From Haliovirga abyssi (GTDB lineage: Bacteria > Fusobacteriota > Fusobacteriia > Fusobacteriales > Haliovirgaceae): a DNA stretch of 64,000 bases. Below, one piece after another: positions 1 through 10,673 of this stretch. The position numbers were made by a program, and so were the translations under genes. The stretch spans positions 682,001 through 746,000 of the forward strand of contig NZ_AP027059.1 of the NCBI RefSeq assembly GCF_030295325.1. Reading direction: 5' to 3'. Positions within the stretch are counted from its first letter, which is position 1. Every line of letters starts with the position of its first letter. Below the pieces are notes generated by a model, which was given only the letters and a program-made list of their open reading frames with translations, was not told the origin of the DNA and searched no databases.

Positions 1-2
1 TT

Positions 3-71
3 ATAATTTTATTTACACAATTTTATAATATTGCAAAAGAAAGATTGAAAATGATTTTTAATAAGAGATAA
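3..71 (+). CDS. C-terminal end of an unidentified upstream gene (partial)
   Basis: An open frame enters from the left window edge and stops with TAA at 69-71. The 22 visible residues end in a basic amphipathic stretch (KERLKMIFNKR). It lies where atpI or another small membrane protein often precedes atpB, but the fragment is too short to identify and about 350 nt of non-coding DNA separate it from atpB. It could be a chance open frame. Confidence 0.35.
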   Translation: MILFTQFYNIAKERLKMIFNKR

Positions 72-137
72 TATAGATTTAAAGTAAGTAATATAGAAAA
101 AAGTTATTGGGAAAAAGTAAAAAAAGATATAGTTTAA

Positions 138-188
138 GGAACGTTTAAAAAATAAGTTTCTTATATTTTGTTATTTTTAAGACGTTCC
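138..188. repeat. Palindromic intergenic repeat, internally deleted copy
   Basis: It starts GGAACGTTTAAAAAATAA and ends TTATTTTTAAGACGTTCC, so the ends are imperfect inverted repeats. It belongs to the family seen full length (about 100 bp) near 47141, 50025, 53832 and 57771, but lacks the inner palindrome around the CGCTTAAA core. A fragment of the same family's right end (AGTTATTTTTAAGCCATTTT) lies just downstream, near 244-263. Confidence 0.8.
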
Positions 189-291
189 TAAGTATAAAAA
201 AGAATTTAGATAGATCGCTTTCAAAGGGTTAGTCATAATTGGCAAGTTATTTTTAAGCCATTTTTTAATAGAAAAGTATAAATTTATTCAG

Positions 292-387
292 AAAAGAAGT
301 TACACTATTTTTTAAGTATGGAATTTTTCAGAAACAAAAGATTTAGAAAAATATTTATACTCTACGAAATGCAGCGTAACTTCTTTT
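292..387 (+). other. Long hairpin in the atp operon leader
   Basis: A perfect 12-bp inverted repeat, AAAAGAAGTTAC at 292-303 and GTAACTTCTTTT at 376-387, encloses 72 nt. A second complementary pair (AGTAT and ATACT) lies inside it. The right arm ends 40 nt before the atpB start, so it would sit in the 5' untranslated leader or act as a terminator/attenuator of upstream transcription (a T-run follows the right arm). The rest of 72-427 holds the repeat fragments and no gene I can support. Confidence 0.5.
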
Positions 388-427
388 TAATATAGATAAC
401 TAAAAATTAATGAAAGGAGGTAAATTC

Positions 428-1216
428 ATGTTTAAATTTGTAGCACCACCCTTAGTTGAAGGACCACATGTAATGTTTGCCATTCATACTAGCGAACATT
501 TTCCTTTTGCTATGAAATTAGCAGATGGAAGTTTCGGATTACCTGTAACTAATACAGTAACCACAACATGGTTTATTATTGTATTTCTTGCTGTATTATT
601 TTGGTGGGGACTAAAAGATTTAAAACTCAAACCAACCAAGAAGCAGGTATTTTTTGAAATATTATTTTCGTTTTATGACAGCTTGGTAGAAAGTACTTTT
701 GGAAAGAAGAGGAAGAAGAAGTATGTTTTGTATATATCTACATTAATAACTTTTTTATTAATAGCAAATACAATAACTTTTTTCCCAATACCAGGAATAT
801 CATTTGAGAATGGTGGAATATCAATTGCACCACTATTTAGAGGTCCAACAGCAGATATGAACACAACAGTTGGATTAGCTTTAATAACAACTATGACTTT
901 CTTATTTGCTTCAATATCAACAAGAGGCTTCTTAGGGTATTTAAAGGGATTAGCAGAACCTAATATATTGATGTTTCCATTAAATGTAATAGGCGAATTT
1001 GCAAAACCAATTAATATTTCTATGAGACTTTTTGGAAATATGTTTGCAGGAATGGTGATACTTGGGTTACTTTATATGGTGGCTCCAGCAATAATTCCAG
1101 CACCATTACATTTGTATTTTGATCTTTTTTCAGGAGTGGTACAAAGTTATGTATTTACAATGCTAACAATGGTATACATAAGTTCAGCTTTAAAAGAAGA
1201 AGAAGCAGAAATTTAA
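428..1216 (+). CDS. atpB: F1Fo ATP synthase subunit a
   Basis: Membrane stator subunit of the ATP synthase, forming the ion half-channels against the c ring. The 262-aa protein has five or six hydrophobic segments. It carries the family motif SMRLFGNMFAG, whose arginine (residue 200) is the essential stator Arg next to the c-ring carboxylates. An in-frame ATG at 410 lies inside the Shine-Dalgarno sequence (AAAGGAGG, 413-420), so the ATG at 428 is chosen, 7 nt downstream. First gene of a complete atpBEFHAGDC operon. The c subunit carries Na+ ligands, so this subunit probably conducts Na+, although ion choice cannot be read from subunit a alone. Confidence 0.96.
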   Translation: MFKFVAPPLVEGPHVMFAIHTSEHFPFAMKLADGSFGLPVTNTVTTTWFIIVFLAVLFWWGLKDLKLKPTKKQVFFEILFSFYDSLVESTFGKKRKKKYVLYISTLITFLLIANTITFFPIPGISFENGGISIAPLFRGPTADMNTTVGLALITTMTFLFASISTRGFLGYLKGLAEPNILMFPLNVIGEFAKPINISMRLFGNMFAGMVILGLLYMVAPAIIPAPLHLYFDLFSGVVQSYVFTMLTMVYISSALKEEEAEI

Positions 1217-1256
1217 AAATTTTAGAAAATCTGTAAATGAAACAAAAAAATTATAA

Positions 1257-1571
<315 letters not shown>

Positions 1572-1631
1572 AAAAATTAAAGATAGTAAAAATCAAAGAT
1601 AGAAATATGTGAAGCAGAGAGGAGGTTAGAA

Positions 1632-2135
1632 ATGGGTGGTAATATGCCTGCGGTATCTTTAGATGTGAATATGCTTTTTCAAATGGGAAATTTTATCTTG
1701 TTACTTTATGTATTCGCAAGATTTATGTTTAAACCTATGTCAAAATTTTTAGAAGAAAGAAGACAACAAATTACAGATGATATAGAAACAGCAAAATCAA
1801 ATAGAGAAAAAGCAATTGAAATGGAAAAAGAGATGGAAAAAGAGTTGAAAAGTGCTAAAATGAAATCTCAAGATATATTAAATGAAGCAATAAGAAAAAC
1901 TGAGGATATAAAAGATGACATTTTGAAAGAAACACATGCTACAAGAGAAAAAATGTTAAAAGCAGCAGAAGCTGACATAGTGAAAATGAAAGAACAAGTA
2001 AAAAGAGAATTACGTGATGAAATGACGATAATTGCTATAAAACTTGCTGAAAAAATGATAGAAAAGAAAATGAGTGGAGATATTGAAAAGAACCTACTTG
2101 ACCAATTTATAGAAGAGGTAGGCGATGCAGAATGA
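1632..2135 (+). CDS. atpF: F1Fo ATP synthase subunit b
   Basis: Peripheral-stalk subunit of 167 aa: one N-terminal membrane helix (about residues 14-34) followed by a long charged amphipathic helix rich in Glu and Lys, ending in a segment that binds delta. GGAGG at 1621-1625 supports the ATG at 1632 over the later ATG at residue 5. The last codons overlap atpH by 4 nt (ATGA), so translation of the two stalk subunits is probably coupled. Confidence 0.95.
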   Translation: MGGNMPAVSLDVNMLFQMGNFILLLYVFARFMFKPMSKFLEERRQQITDDIETAKSNREKAIEMEKEMEKELKSAKMKSQDILNEAIRKTEDIKDDILKETHATREKMLKAAEADIVKMKEQVKRELRDEMTIIAIKLAEKMIEKKMSGDIEKNLLDQFIEEVGDAE

Positions 2136-2659
2136 TAGATAATATTATAGGGAAAAGATATGCAGAAGCTATTTATGAATTAGTAGAAAGCGAAAATTTA
2201 TTAGCTGTATATGAAGATTTAGAAAATGTAGTTGAAATTTATACAACTAATAAAAATTTTAATGAATTGATGAATCATCCAAAATTAAATTCAGAAGAGA
2301 AGAAAAAGATATTACAAGATACTTTTTCTAATAAAATTAGTGAATTTAGTTTTGAGATGTTAAATTATTTATTAGATAAAGATAGATTTTCTTATTTGAA
2401 ATCAATAGCAGATGAGTATTTGATTATATATAATGAAAGAAATAATCTAATGGAAGTAGAAGCAACTTTTGCAATTGAGCCAAGTGAAGAACAAAAGGCA
2501 AAATTGGAGAAAAATTTAGAAAAAACAACAGGGAAAAAAGTAAAAATAGATGTGAAAATAGACAAATCTATTATTGGTGGAGGAATATTAAGAATAGGAG
2601 ACAGAATAATAGATGGTTCATTAAAAAGACAATTTGAAATGTTGAGAGCAAACTTATAA
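2132..2659 (+). CDS. atpH: F1Fo ATP synthase subunit delta
   Basis: A 175-aa protein with the delta/OSCP architecture: a helical N-terminal domain (KRYAEAIYELVE) and a C-terminal part with the family signature around IIGGGILRIGDRIIDGS. It links the peripheral stalk to the top of the alpha3beta3 head. The start overlaps the atpF stop as ATGA, and the following atpA has its own strong ribosome site. Confidence 0.95.
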   Translation: MIDNIIGKRYAEAIYELVESENLLAVYEDLENVVEIYTTNKNFNELMNHPKLNSEEKKKILQDTFSNKISEFSFEMLNYLLDKDRFSYLKSIADEYLIIYNERNNLMEVEATFAIEPSEEQKAKLEKNLEKTTGKKVKIDVKIDKSIIGGGILRIGDRIIDGSLKRQFEMLRANL

Positions 2660-2677
2660 GCGGGAGGTGTAAAAGTT

Positions 2678-4189
2678 TTGAAGATAAAACCTGAGGAAAT
2701 AAGCAGTATTATAAAAACGGAAATAGAAAATTATAAAAAAACATTAGATGTAAAAAATATAGGAACAGTTCTTCAAATAGGAGATGGTATTGCTAGAATA
2801 TATGGTTTGAAAAATGCAATGGCAGGAGAACTACTTGAATTTCCTGGTGGAGTATATGGTATGACTCTTAACCTTGAGGAAAATAATGTAGGAGCGGTTC
2901 TACTTGGAGATTATAAAGGAATAAAAGAAGGAGATACAGTAAGATCTACAGGAAGAATAGTAGAAGTTCCTGTTGGAGAAGAACTTTTAGGAAGAGTTGT
3001 AGATCCATTAGGAAAACCAATAGATGGAAAAGGTGAAATAAAAGCTTCTAAATTTATGCCTGTGGAAAAGAAAGCACCAGGTATTGTAAAAAGAAAATCA
3101 GTTCATGAACCATTACAAACTGGAATAAAATCAATTGATGGAATGATTCCAATTGGAAAAGGGCAAAGAGAACTTATAATTGGAGATAGACAAACAGGAA
3201 AAACAGCTGTTGCAATTGATACAATATTAAATCAAAAAGGAAAAGAAGTTTATTGTATTTATGTAGCAATTGGTCAAAAAAGATCTACAGTTGCAAGACT
3301 TGTAAAAAAATTGGAAGATGAAGGAGCAATGGAATATACAACAGTTGTAGCTGCTACAGCTTCTGATCCAGCACCACTTCAATATCTTTCACCATATTCT
3401 GGTTGTACAATGGGTGAATATTTTATGGAAAATGGAAAACATGCTTTGATAATTTATGATGATTTATCAAAACATGCGGTAGCTTATAGAGAAATTTCAT
3501 TATTATTAAGGAGACCACCAGGTCGAGAAGCTTATCCTGGAGATGTATTCTATTTACATTCAAGATTATTAGAAAGAGCATCAAAATTAAGAGATGAAGA
3601 TGGAGCAGGATCATTAACAGCTCTTCCTATAATAGAAACTCAAGCAGGAGATGTATCAGCATATATTCCTACAAATGTTATTTCTATTACAGATGGACAA
3701 ATTTATTTGGAATCAGATCTATTTAATGCTGGATTTAGACCTGCTATTAATGCTGGTATATCAGTATCAAGGGTTGGAGGAGCAGCACAAATAAAAGCAA
3801 TGAAACAAGTTGCTTCAAAAGTAAAAATAGAACTTGCTCAATATAATGAATTGGCAGCATTTGCACAATTTGGTTCTGACTTAGATAAAGCTACAAAAGC
3901 TCAATTAGAAAGAGGAGCAAGAATTATGGAAGTTCTAAAACAAGAACAATATAGTCCTTATCCTGTAGAAGAGCAAGTAGTATCTTTTTATGGTGTTACA
4001 AATGGATATTTTGATGATGTTAAATTAAAAAATGTTAAAAGATTTGAAAAAGAATTATTAGAATCTTTAAAATTAAATAAAAAAGATCTTATGGATGAGA
4101 TAAATGCTAAACAAAAAGTTGATGATGAGTTATCAGAAAAATTAAGTAGTGCTATAAAAGAATTTAAAGATGGATTTGACAATGAATAA
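2678..4189 (+). CDS. atpA: F1Fo ATP synthase subunit alpha
   Basis: Regulatory nucleotide-binding head subunit, 503 aa, full family length. The Walker A motif GDRQTGKT is at residues 169-176, and the arginine that reaches the catalytic site of beta is R365 in [10 protein letters not shown]. The start is TTG at 2678, 8 nt after GGGAGGTG; no ATG fits the N-terminus. A 14-nt gap separates it from atpG. Confidence 0.97.
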   Translation: MKIKPEEISSIIKTEIENYKKTLDVKNIGTVLQIGDGIARIYGLKNAMAGELLEFPGGVYGMTLNLEENNVGAVLLGDYKGIKEGDTVRSTGRIVEVPVGEELLGRVVDPLGKPIDGKGEIKASKFMPVEKKAPGIVKRKSVHEPLQTGIKSIDGMIPIGKGQRELIIGDRQTGKTAVAIDTILNQKGKEVYCIYVAIGQKRSTVARLVKKLEDEGAMEYTTVVAATASDPAPLQYLSPYSGCTMGEYFMENGKHALIIYDDLSKHAVAYREISLLLRRPPGREAYPGDVFYLHSRLLERASKLRDEDGAGSLTALPIIETQAGDVSAYIPTNVISITDGQIYLESDLFNAGFRPAINAGISVSRVGGAAQIKAMKQVASKVKIELAQYNELAAFAQFGSDLDKATKAQLERGARIMEVLKQEQYSPYPVEEQVVSFYGVTNGYFDDVKLKNVKRFEKELLESLKLNKKDLMDEINAKQKVDDELSEKLSSAIKEFKDGFDNE

Positions 4190-4203
4190 AAGAGGTGAGA
4201 TAG

Positions 4204-5058
4204 ATGGCCGTTAATATCCGAGAAATAAAGCAAAGGATAAAAAGTGTAAAAAATACACATCAAATAACAAAAGCCATGGAAATGGTTTCATCTGCTAAAT
4301 TTAAAAAATACAATAAATTTGTATTAGATTCTAGACCATATTCAGAGAATCTTGAGAATATTCTAGCACATATTGCAGCAGGTGTAGAAAATGAACATCA
4401 TCCACTTTTTGATGGAAAAAAAGAAGTTAAAAAAATAGGAATTATAGCAATTGCTTCTGATAGAGGTCTTTGTGGAAGTTATAATCACTCAATTACAAAA
4501 GAGCTTGAAAAATTTATAAAAGAAAATCCTGATAAAGAAGTATCAGTGATTTCTGTAGGAAGAAAAGTAAGAGATTTTTGTAAAAAGAAAGATTATGATA
4601 TGAAGGCTGAATATATTCAAATTGTTCCTGAAATAATGTTTACTAAAGCAAAAGAGATAAGTGAAAACATAGTAGATTTCTTTTATGAAGATATTTTTGA
4701 TGAAGTTTATTTATTATACACAAAATTTTATTCAGTTGTAAATTATCAAGTTAAATTAAATAAAATTTTGCCTATAGAAAAGGTTGAGACAAAAGAAAAT
4801 ATTAGTTATATTTTTGAACCTTCAGAAGAGGCTATATTAGATACTTTACTTCCAAAATATTTAAATATTAATTTATATCAATCATTATTAGAATCAACAG
4901 CAAGTGAACATGCTTCTAGAATGAGAGCAATGAAAAGTGCATCTGATAATGCAGAAGATATGACAGGAAAATTAACTTTATCATTTAACAGAGCAAGGCA
5001 AGCTAATATTACTCAAGAAATATCAGAAATAGTATCTGGAGTAGAAGCATTAAAATAG
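4204..5058 (+). CDS. atpG: F1Fo ATP synthase subunit gamma
   Basis: Central rotor shaft, 284 aa. The N-terminal helix has the conserved pattern [20 protein letters not shown], and the C-terminal helix has [13 protein letters not shown], the two strands of the coiled coil inside the head. An AGAGGTGAG site precedes the ATG. It lies between atpA and atpD as usual. Confidence 0.96.
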   Translation: MAVNIREIKQRIKSVKNTHQITKAMEMVSSAKFKKYNKFVLDSRPYSENLENILAHIAAGVENEHHPLFDGKKEVKKIGIIAIASDRGLCGSYNHSITKELEKFIKENPDKEVSVISVGRKVRDFCKKKDYDMKAEYIQIVPEIMFTKAKEISENIVDFFYEDIFDEVYLLYTKFYSVVNYQVKLNKILPIEKVETKENISYIFEPSEEAILDTLLPKYLNINLYQSLLESTASEHASRMRAMKSASDNAEDMTGKLTLSFNRARQANITQEISEIVSGVEALK

Positions 5059-5103
5059 AAAAAATAAAAAGAGGAATAATTATAGAAAAATAGTAAAAAT
5101 TAG

Positions 5104-6528
<1,425 letters not shown>

Positions 6529-6530
6529 GA

Positions 6531-6932
6531 ATGGCAACTTTTAAACTTGAGATAATAACTCCTCAAAAAGTGATTTACAGTAATGATGTAGATATGCTTA
6601 TTACTAGAACAACAGAAGGGGATATGGGAATATTAGCAAATCATGCTCCTTTAGTTACAGAATTAGCAATTGGTGAAATGAAAATAAAAATCGGAAAAGA
6701 TGAAGAGAAATATTTCGTTTCAAGTGGATTTTTAGAAGTATCAAAAGAAAAAGTATTGATTTTAGCAGATAAAGCAATGAAAGCTGATGAAATTGATATA
6801 GAAAAAGCTAAAAAAGAAAAAGAAGTTCTTGAAGCTAAATTGAAAAAACTTAATGAAGATAGAGATATAGCTGCAACAGAACATTCTTTAAAAGAAGCAC
6901 TTACTAAAATAAAAATAGGTGAAACGCTTTAG
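6531..6932 (+). CDS. atpC: F1Fo ATP synthase subunit epsilon
   Basis: A 133-aa protein with an N-terminal beta sandwich (LEIITPQKVIYSNDVDM, then GDMGILANHAPLV) and a C-terminal helical hairpin rich in Lys and Glu. It joins gamma to the c ring and can inhibit hydrolysis. The start lies 2 nt after the atpD stop, using AAGGGG inside the atpD end as ribosome site. Last gene of the operon; a strong terminator follows. Confidence 0.95.
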   Translation: MATFKLEIITPQKVIYSNDVDMLITRTTEGDMGILANHAPLVTELAIGEMKIKIGKDEEKYFVSSGFLEVSKEKVLILADKAMKADEIDIEKAKKEKEVLEAKLKKLNEDRDIAATEHSLKEALTKIKIGETL

Positions 6933-6945
6933 AATTAATTATAGT

Positions 6946-6976
6946 CAGGTGATGGAAATTTTCCATCACCTGTTTT
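6946..6976 (+). terminator. Rho-independent terminator of the atp operon
   Basis: A perfect 13-bp stem, CAGGTGATGGAAA with TTTCCATCACCTG, separated by one base and followed by TTTTG. It lies 13 nt after the atpC stop. Confidence 0.92.
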
Positions 6977-7138
6977 GTAATGTATTGGATAAATAAAATA
7001 TAAAAAAAGAATTATAATTTTGTGTATTATGTATTTAAATTTAATAGAAACAGTTGAATTTTTAGACTTTGAAGAATTTTAAAAATGTATTGAAAGTGAT
7101 TTTAGAAGTGTAAAAATAAATTTGGTAGAGGTGATAAA

Positions 7139-7723
7139 ATGATAGTCGGATTAACAGGCGGAGTAGCAACAGGGAAAAGCGAAGTGTCAAAAATGTTTAA
7201 TAGATATGGAGCAATTATTATTGATGCGGACAAAATATCAAGAGATGTTGTAAATAAAAAAGAGGTATTAAGCAATATAACAGAATATTTTGGAAAAGAT
7301 ATTATGAAAAAAGGAAAATTAGATAGAAAAAAATTAGGAAAAATAGTATTTTCAGATGAGGAAAAAAAGAAAAAATTAAATGAGATAACACACCCTTTAA
7401 TAATAGAAGAATTGAAAAAATATATTGACAAATATAAAGAAAGTAAGGAGCTAATAATTTTTGACATTCCATTATTATTTGAAGTTAATTTTGAAAAATA
7501 TTTGAATAAAGTTATAGTTGTATATTGTGGATTTGAAATTGAGTTAAATAGATTAATGAAAAGGGAAAATATAAATTATTCTGAAGCAGTAAATATTATA
7601 AAATCACAAATGGATCTAAAAGAAAAACTTGAAAAAGGAGATATATTAATAGAGAACAGTGGAACAATAGAAGAGTTAGAAGAAAAAGTATTTAGGTTAT
7701 ATAGTAAATTAAAACGAGACTAA
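7139..7723 (+). CDS. coaE: Dephospho-CoA kinase
   Basis: Last enzyme of coenzyme A synthesis, phosphorylating the 3' hydroxyl of the ribose of dephospho-CoA. The 194-aa protein begins with the P-loop GLTGGVATGKS (residues 4-14), followed by IIDADKISRD and the HPLI motif of the family. GTAGAGGTG lies at the right distance before the ATG. Single gene between the atp terminator and a bidirectional terminator; its last codons form the left arm of that hairpin. Confidence 0.95.
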   Translation: MIVGLTGGVATGKSEVSKMFNRYGAIIIDADKISRDVVNKKEVLSNITEYFGKDIMKKGKLDRKKLGKIVFSDEEKKKKLNEITHPLIIEELKKYIDKYKESKELIIFDIPLLFEVNFEKYLNKVIVVYCGFEIELNRLMKRENINYSEAVNIIKSQMDLKEKLEKGDILIENSGTIEELEEKVFRLYSKLKRD

Positions 7724-7739
7724 ATATTTAGTCTCGTTT
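7710..7739. terminator. Bidirectional terminator between coaE and spoVS
   Basis: A perfect 15-bp inverted repeat (AAAACGAGACTAAAT and ATTTAGTCTCGTTTT) with A-runs and T-runs on both sides. It spans the coaE stop codon and separates two convergent genes. Confidence 0.9.
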
Positions 7740-7749
7740 TAATTTTAAT

Positions 7750-8013
7750 TTAGTTTTGAGTTTTTACAATAAACTTAATAGCAGTTCTTTTTTCTTCGTT
7801 GATCATAACATCAACAAAAGCAGGAACACAAACAAGATTTTCTCCTGTTGGAGCTACAAAACCTCTTGCGATTGCAATAGCTTTTACAGCTTGATTTACA
7901 GCTCCTGCACCAATAGATTGAATCTCTACTGAAGGGTTATCTTTTAAGATACCTGCTATAGCACCTGCTACAGAATTTGGATTAGATTTTGTTGAGACTT
8001 TTAAAACATCCAT
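7750..8013 (-). CDS. spoVS: SpoVS-family protein
   Basis: An 87-aa protein, highly similar by eye to stage V sporulation protein S: VLKVSTKSNPNSVAGAIAG at the start and GAGAVNQAVKAIAIARGF in the middle. The family is a small Alba-like fold also found in non-sporulating bacteria. Its biochemical role is unsettled; in Bacillus it affects septation and engulfment. The frame extends upstream, but an ideal GGAGGTAATATT site sits directly before the ATG at 8013, so the short form is chosen. No other sporulation gene is seen in the window. Confidence 0.9.
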   Translation of the reverse strand: MDVLKVSTKSNPNSVAGAIAGILKDNPSVEIQSIGAGAVNQAVKAIAIARGFVAPTGENLVCVPAFVDVMINEEKRTAIKFIVKTQN

Positions 8014-8168
8014 TAATATTACCTCCTTATAATGTTTTTTAGTAAGTTTGTAAAACCCTAATAATCGAAAAAGAACCATCCTATTTTTTAAACATTTTAC
8101 AGCTTGATTTTGTTATAAAGAATAAGTTGGTTTTTAATTACGATACATATATTATACGAAGATTTTTT

Positions 8169-8885
8169 TTATTTCCTTCTTTTTTTTAAAAATTTTTTTG
8201 GATCAATTTTTATAACCCCTTTTTTTGTTTGTTTTCTTAATTCAAAATGGAAATTTTTGTCAGCATATGCTATAATAGCTGTGTTCTTTTTTATATAGTC
8301 ACCTTTGGTAACTTTTAATTTTTTTAGATTATAATAAATAGAAACATAACCACTGTCGTGATATATAAAAATAGTATTTCCTAATGAATTTCTAGTTCCT
8401 GAAAATATAACTATTCCAGGGGCAATAGGAAATATAGGAGAATTACTTTTTATAGATAAATTTAAAGTAGAGTTTTCAGCTTCAGAAACTGAAAATAAAT
8501 TTTTTGGTTCTATTGGATATAAAAAATTCATATTATTTAATGTTAATTGTTTTTTTCTAATTTTTTTTATATTGCTCACTTTAGGTTTTGAGGGAGATAT
8601 ATTTTTTTTTACATAATTGATTTTGTTATTTTTAATTATTTTTACAGTTTTTTTAGGTTTTATATTATTTTTATCAATAGGGTTTCTCGATTTAATATTA
8701 TTTTTTAATGCAGTATCATTATTTTTAGATTTTAATAAATTTGGATTTGTTTTGTTGGTACCATCATCATAAATAGCAGGATATTGTTTGCCTTTAGAAT
8801 ACATATTACTGCCATCATCTTTAAATGAAGAATTTGTACAACCAACTATTAAAATGGAAATAATTAATAACAATATATTTTTCAT
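8169..8885 (-). CDS. Lipoprotein with degenerate LytM/M23 domain
   Basis: A 238-aa exported lipoprotein: hydrophobic signal followed by lipobox IVGC, then about 100 residues of Lys/Asn-rich linker, then a C-terminal LytM-like beta domain (about residues 125-230). The M23 zinc ligands look mostly lost: there is no HxxxD motif, the usual YxHL reads YYNL, and only HFEL survives at the last ligand site (NFHFELR). It is therefore more likely a non-catalytic amidase activator, like NlpD or EnvC, than a peptidase. The ATG at 8885 is preferred over upstream GTG/ATG codons because AAGGAG lies 8 nt before it. Divergent from the FlhG-like gene. Confidence 0.8.
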   Translation of the reverse strand: MKNILLLIISILIVGCTNSSFKDDGSNMYSKGKQYPAIYDDGTNKTNPNLLKSKNNDTALKNNIKSRNPIDKNNIKPKKTVKIIKNNKINYVKKNISPSKPKVSNIKKIRKKQLTLNNMNFLYPIEPKNLFSVSEAENSTLNLSIKSNSPIFPIAPGIVIFSGTRNSLGNTIFIYHDSGYVSIYYNLKKLKVTKGDYIKKNTAIIAYADKNFHFELRKQTKKGVIKIDPKKFLKKRRK

Positions 8886-8904
8886 AGTCATCACTCCTTA
8901 AAAA

Positions 8905-8932
8905 TATTATAACATATAAATAAGAAATGTAA
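8905..8932 (-). promoter_or_regulatory. Predicted promoter for the LytM-like lipoprotein
   Basis: On the minus strand, TTTACA and TATAAT are separated by 16 nt, and the -10 box has an extended TG element. It lies about 20 nt upstream of the lipoprotein start, within the short gap to the divergent gene. Confidence 0.55.
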
Positions 8933-8952
8933 AAGGAAAAGAGGTGGATTTT

Positions 8953-9768
8953 TTGAAAACAAGGATAATTTCTATAGCTAGTGGAAAAGGTGGAGTAGGG
9001 AAAAGTTTTGTTACTTTAAATTTAGCGGTAGAGTTAGCAGTTCAAAGAAAAAAAGTGTTGTTAATAGATGCAGATGTTGGATTAGGCAATATACATATAC
9101 TTGTAGGAAAAAATCCAAAATATAGTATAGCAGATTTAATGGAAGGAAATTGTAAATTAGAAGATAGTTTAATGGAATTAGTAAAAGGGAATTTGAAAAT
9201 TCTTGCTGGTGGAACAGGCTTTAAAAAAATGTTTCATATGTCAAAAGAAAAAAGAAGTAATTTATTCAAAGAATTAAAAAAGATACAAAATAAATTTGAT
9301 ATAGTTTTAATAGATATAGGTGCGGGAATAAATAAAGATGTAATATCGTTTTTAGAATTGGGAGATGAAGTAATATTAGTTACTAATCCAGATATTACAG
9401 CAGTTGCAGATGCATATTCTCTGCTGAAATCTATAGTAAATGTACATACTATTACTAAAAATATAGGCGTTATAATAAATAAAGCAGACATAGATTTAGG
9501 AGAAAAAGTATTTGAAAAATTAAAAAATGTATCAGAAAAGTTTTTGAAAACAAAATTAAAGCATATTGGTTCTATAGATGAAAATAGGAAAATGGCATAT
9601 GATTCCACACAAAAAAGATTGCCAATATATTATTTAAGTCCATCATCAAAATTTAGAAAAGAATTTTATAATTTAAGTGTAAAAATTTTTTATAATAAAG
9701 AGTTACATGATTCGAAAAATGTAAGTATTGTTACAAAATTTATGCGATTTTTAGGAGTGGATGGGTAA
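8953..9768 (+). CDS. FlhG/MinD-like ATPase
   Basis: A 271-aa P-loop ATPase of the ParA/MinD class. It has the deviant Walker A ASGKGGVGKS near the N-terminus, LLIDADVGLGN (the switch I region), IVLIDIGAG (Walker B) and the FlhG-like order of motifs. These dimerising ATPases position flagella or other polar structures. No flagellar gene is visible here, so the target is unknown. A GTG at 8944 lies within the ribosome site GAGGTGG, so the TTG at 8953 is chosen. The 3' end overlaps the next gene by 1 nt (TAATG), suggesting a joint function with that LysM membrane protein. Confidence 0.8.
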   Translation: MKTRIISIASGKGGVGKSFVTLNLAVELAVQRKKVLLIDADVGLGNIHILVGKNPKYSIADLMEGNCKLEDSLMELVKGNLKILAGGTGFKKMFHMSKEKRSNLFKELKKIQNKFDIVLIDIGAGINKDVISFLELGDEVILVTNPDITAVADAYSLLKSIVNVHTITKNIGVIINKADIDLGEKVFEKLKNVSEKFLKTKLKHIGSIDENRKMAYDSTQKRLPIYYLSPSSKFRKEFYNLSVKIFYNKELHDSKNVSIVTKFMRFLGVDG

Positions 9769-10193
9769 TGATGGAACGAGATATAGAAGTTTTAATTGAA
9801 GAAGAAAAGATTAATTTAGAAAATATAAAATTAAAAAAATTAAAACAAAGTTTTGAAGGAACATTTTTTGTAAGCCTATTTTTAATATTTACTTTAATAT
9901 TTTTTAATGTGAAAGAGGTAAAATTAGTAGATAAAAAGCAGAAGCCTTTTAAATCAAAATATAGATATAATAATAACATAAAAATGAATTATTTGAGAAA
10001 ATTTAAAACAATGAAAAAAATTAAAATAAATAAAGGGGACACAATATATTCTCTGTTTAGAGATAATAAAATTCCATATAGCAAAAAAAATATAGAGAAA
10101 TTTAAAATTATAAATAGAATAAATAAGAGATTAAGAAGCTTAAAAATAGGTAAAGAGATATATTTGCCTATAAAAATAGGAATGGAGGAATAG
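9768..10193 (+). CDS. Single-pass membrane protein with C-terminal LysM-like domain
   Basis: A 141-aa protein with a charged N-terminal part, one membrane helix at about residues 31-48, a basic linker, and a C-terminal segment of about 48 residues with the LysM pattern (INKGDTIYSLF at the start, LKIGKEIYLPI at the end). LysM domains usually bind peptidoglycan, so it may tether the envelope to a cytoplasmic partner, perhaps the ATPase encoded immediately upstream. Two ATG codons in a row (9768 and 9771) are possible starts. No named family is recognised for the whole protein. Confidence 0.7.
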   Translation: MMERDIEVLIEEEKINLENIKLKKLKQSFEGTFFVSLFLIFTLIFFNVKEVKLVDKKQKPFKSKYRYNNNIKMNYLRKFKTMKKIKINKGDTIYSLFRDNKIPYSKKNIEKFKIINRINKRLRSLKIGKEIYLPIKIGMEE

Positions 10194-10586
10194 ATGGGAA
10201 TAAAAACAATGTTAGCAATAGGGACAGGTGGATTTATTGGAGCTAATCTGAGAAGCTATATTAATGGAGTGGTTAATGAAAAAATTGTACATCATTTACC
10301 CTTAGGGACGTTGACAGTAAACTTATTAGGAAGTTTGACATTAGGAGTATTATTTGCATTTTTTACATACACACATATATTTTCTCCAAGGATGAAATCA
10401 TTATTGTCAACAGGAATGATGGGAGCATTAACTACATATTCTACATTTGCAATGGAGACATTTTTTTTGATAGAAGGAGAAAGTTATGCACTTGCTATCT
10501 TAAATATGGGATTTAATGTAATAGGAACAGTTATGTTTGCAGGAATAGGATTTAAAGTTACAGAAATGTTATTAAAAGCACATTAA
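10194..10586 (+). CDS. crcB: Fluoride channel
   Basis: A 130-aa Fluc/CrcB protein with four membrane helices that work as a dual-topology dimer exporting fluoride. Recognisable segments are GGFIGANLRSY near the N-terminus, GTLTVNLLGS in helix 2 and the signature GALTTYSTFAMET in helix 3. It begins directly after the preceding stop codon with GGAGGAATAG as ribosome site. No fluoride riboswitch is seen upstream. Confidence 0.93.
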   Translation: MGIKTMLAIGTGGFIGANLRSYINGVVNEKIVHHLPLGTLTVNLLGSLTLGVLFAFFTYTHIFSPRMKSLLSTGMMGALTTYSTFAMETFFLIEGESYALAILNMGFNVIGTVMFAGIGFKVTEMLLKAH

Positions 10587-10593
10587 AAGAGTT

Positions 10594-10618
10594 GGGAATG
10601 TTATTTTTAAGCCATTCC
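10594..10618. repeat. Solo right end of the palindromic repeat family
   Basis: These 25 nt are identical to the reverse complement of 53832-53856, one end of a full-length copy. They form a small inverted repeat (GGAATG and CATTCC) after the crcB stop codon. Confidence 0.8.
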
Positions 10619-10673
10619 AAGGTAATTGATTTTAAGTTTTGTGAAAGAATAAAATAGTAGAAGGAGAAGTTAA

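Noticed and set aside
7028-7142. A short reading frame before coaE that would overlap its start as ATGA
   Set aside because: It is interrupted by an in-frame TAA after 17 codons and has no ribosome site. The readable peptide is too short to judge, so it was not annotated.
10194-10586. A fluoride riboswitch before crcB
   Set aside because: The gene begins directly after the preceding coding region, leaving no room for the aptamer, and no matching fold was seen upstream.
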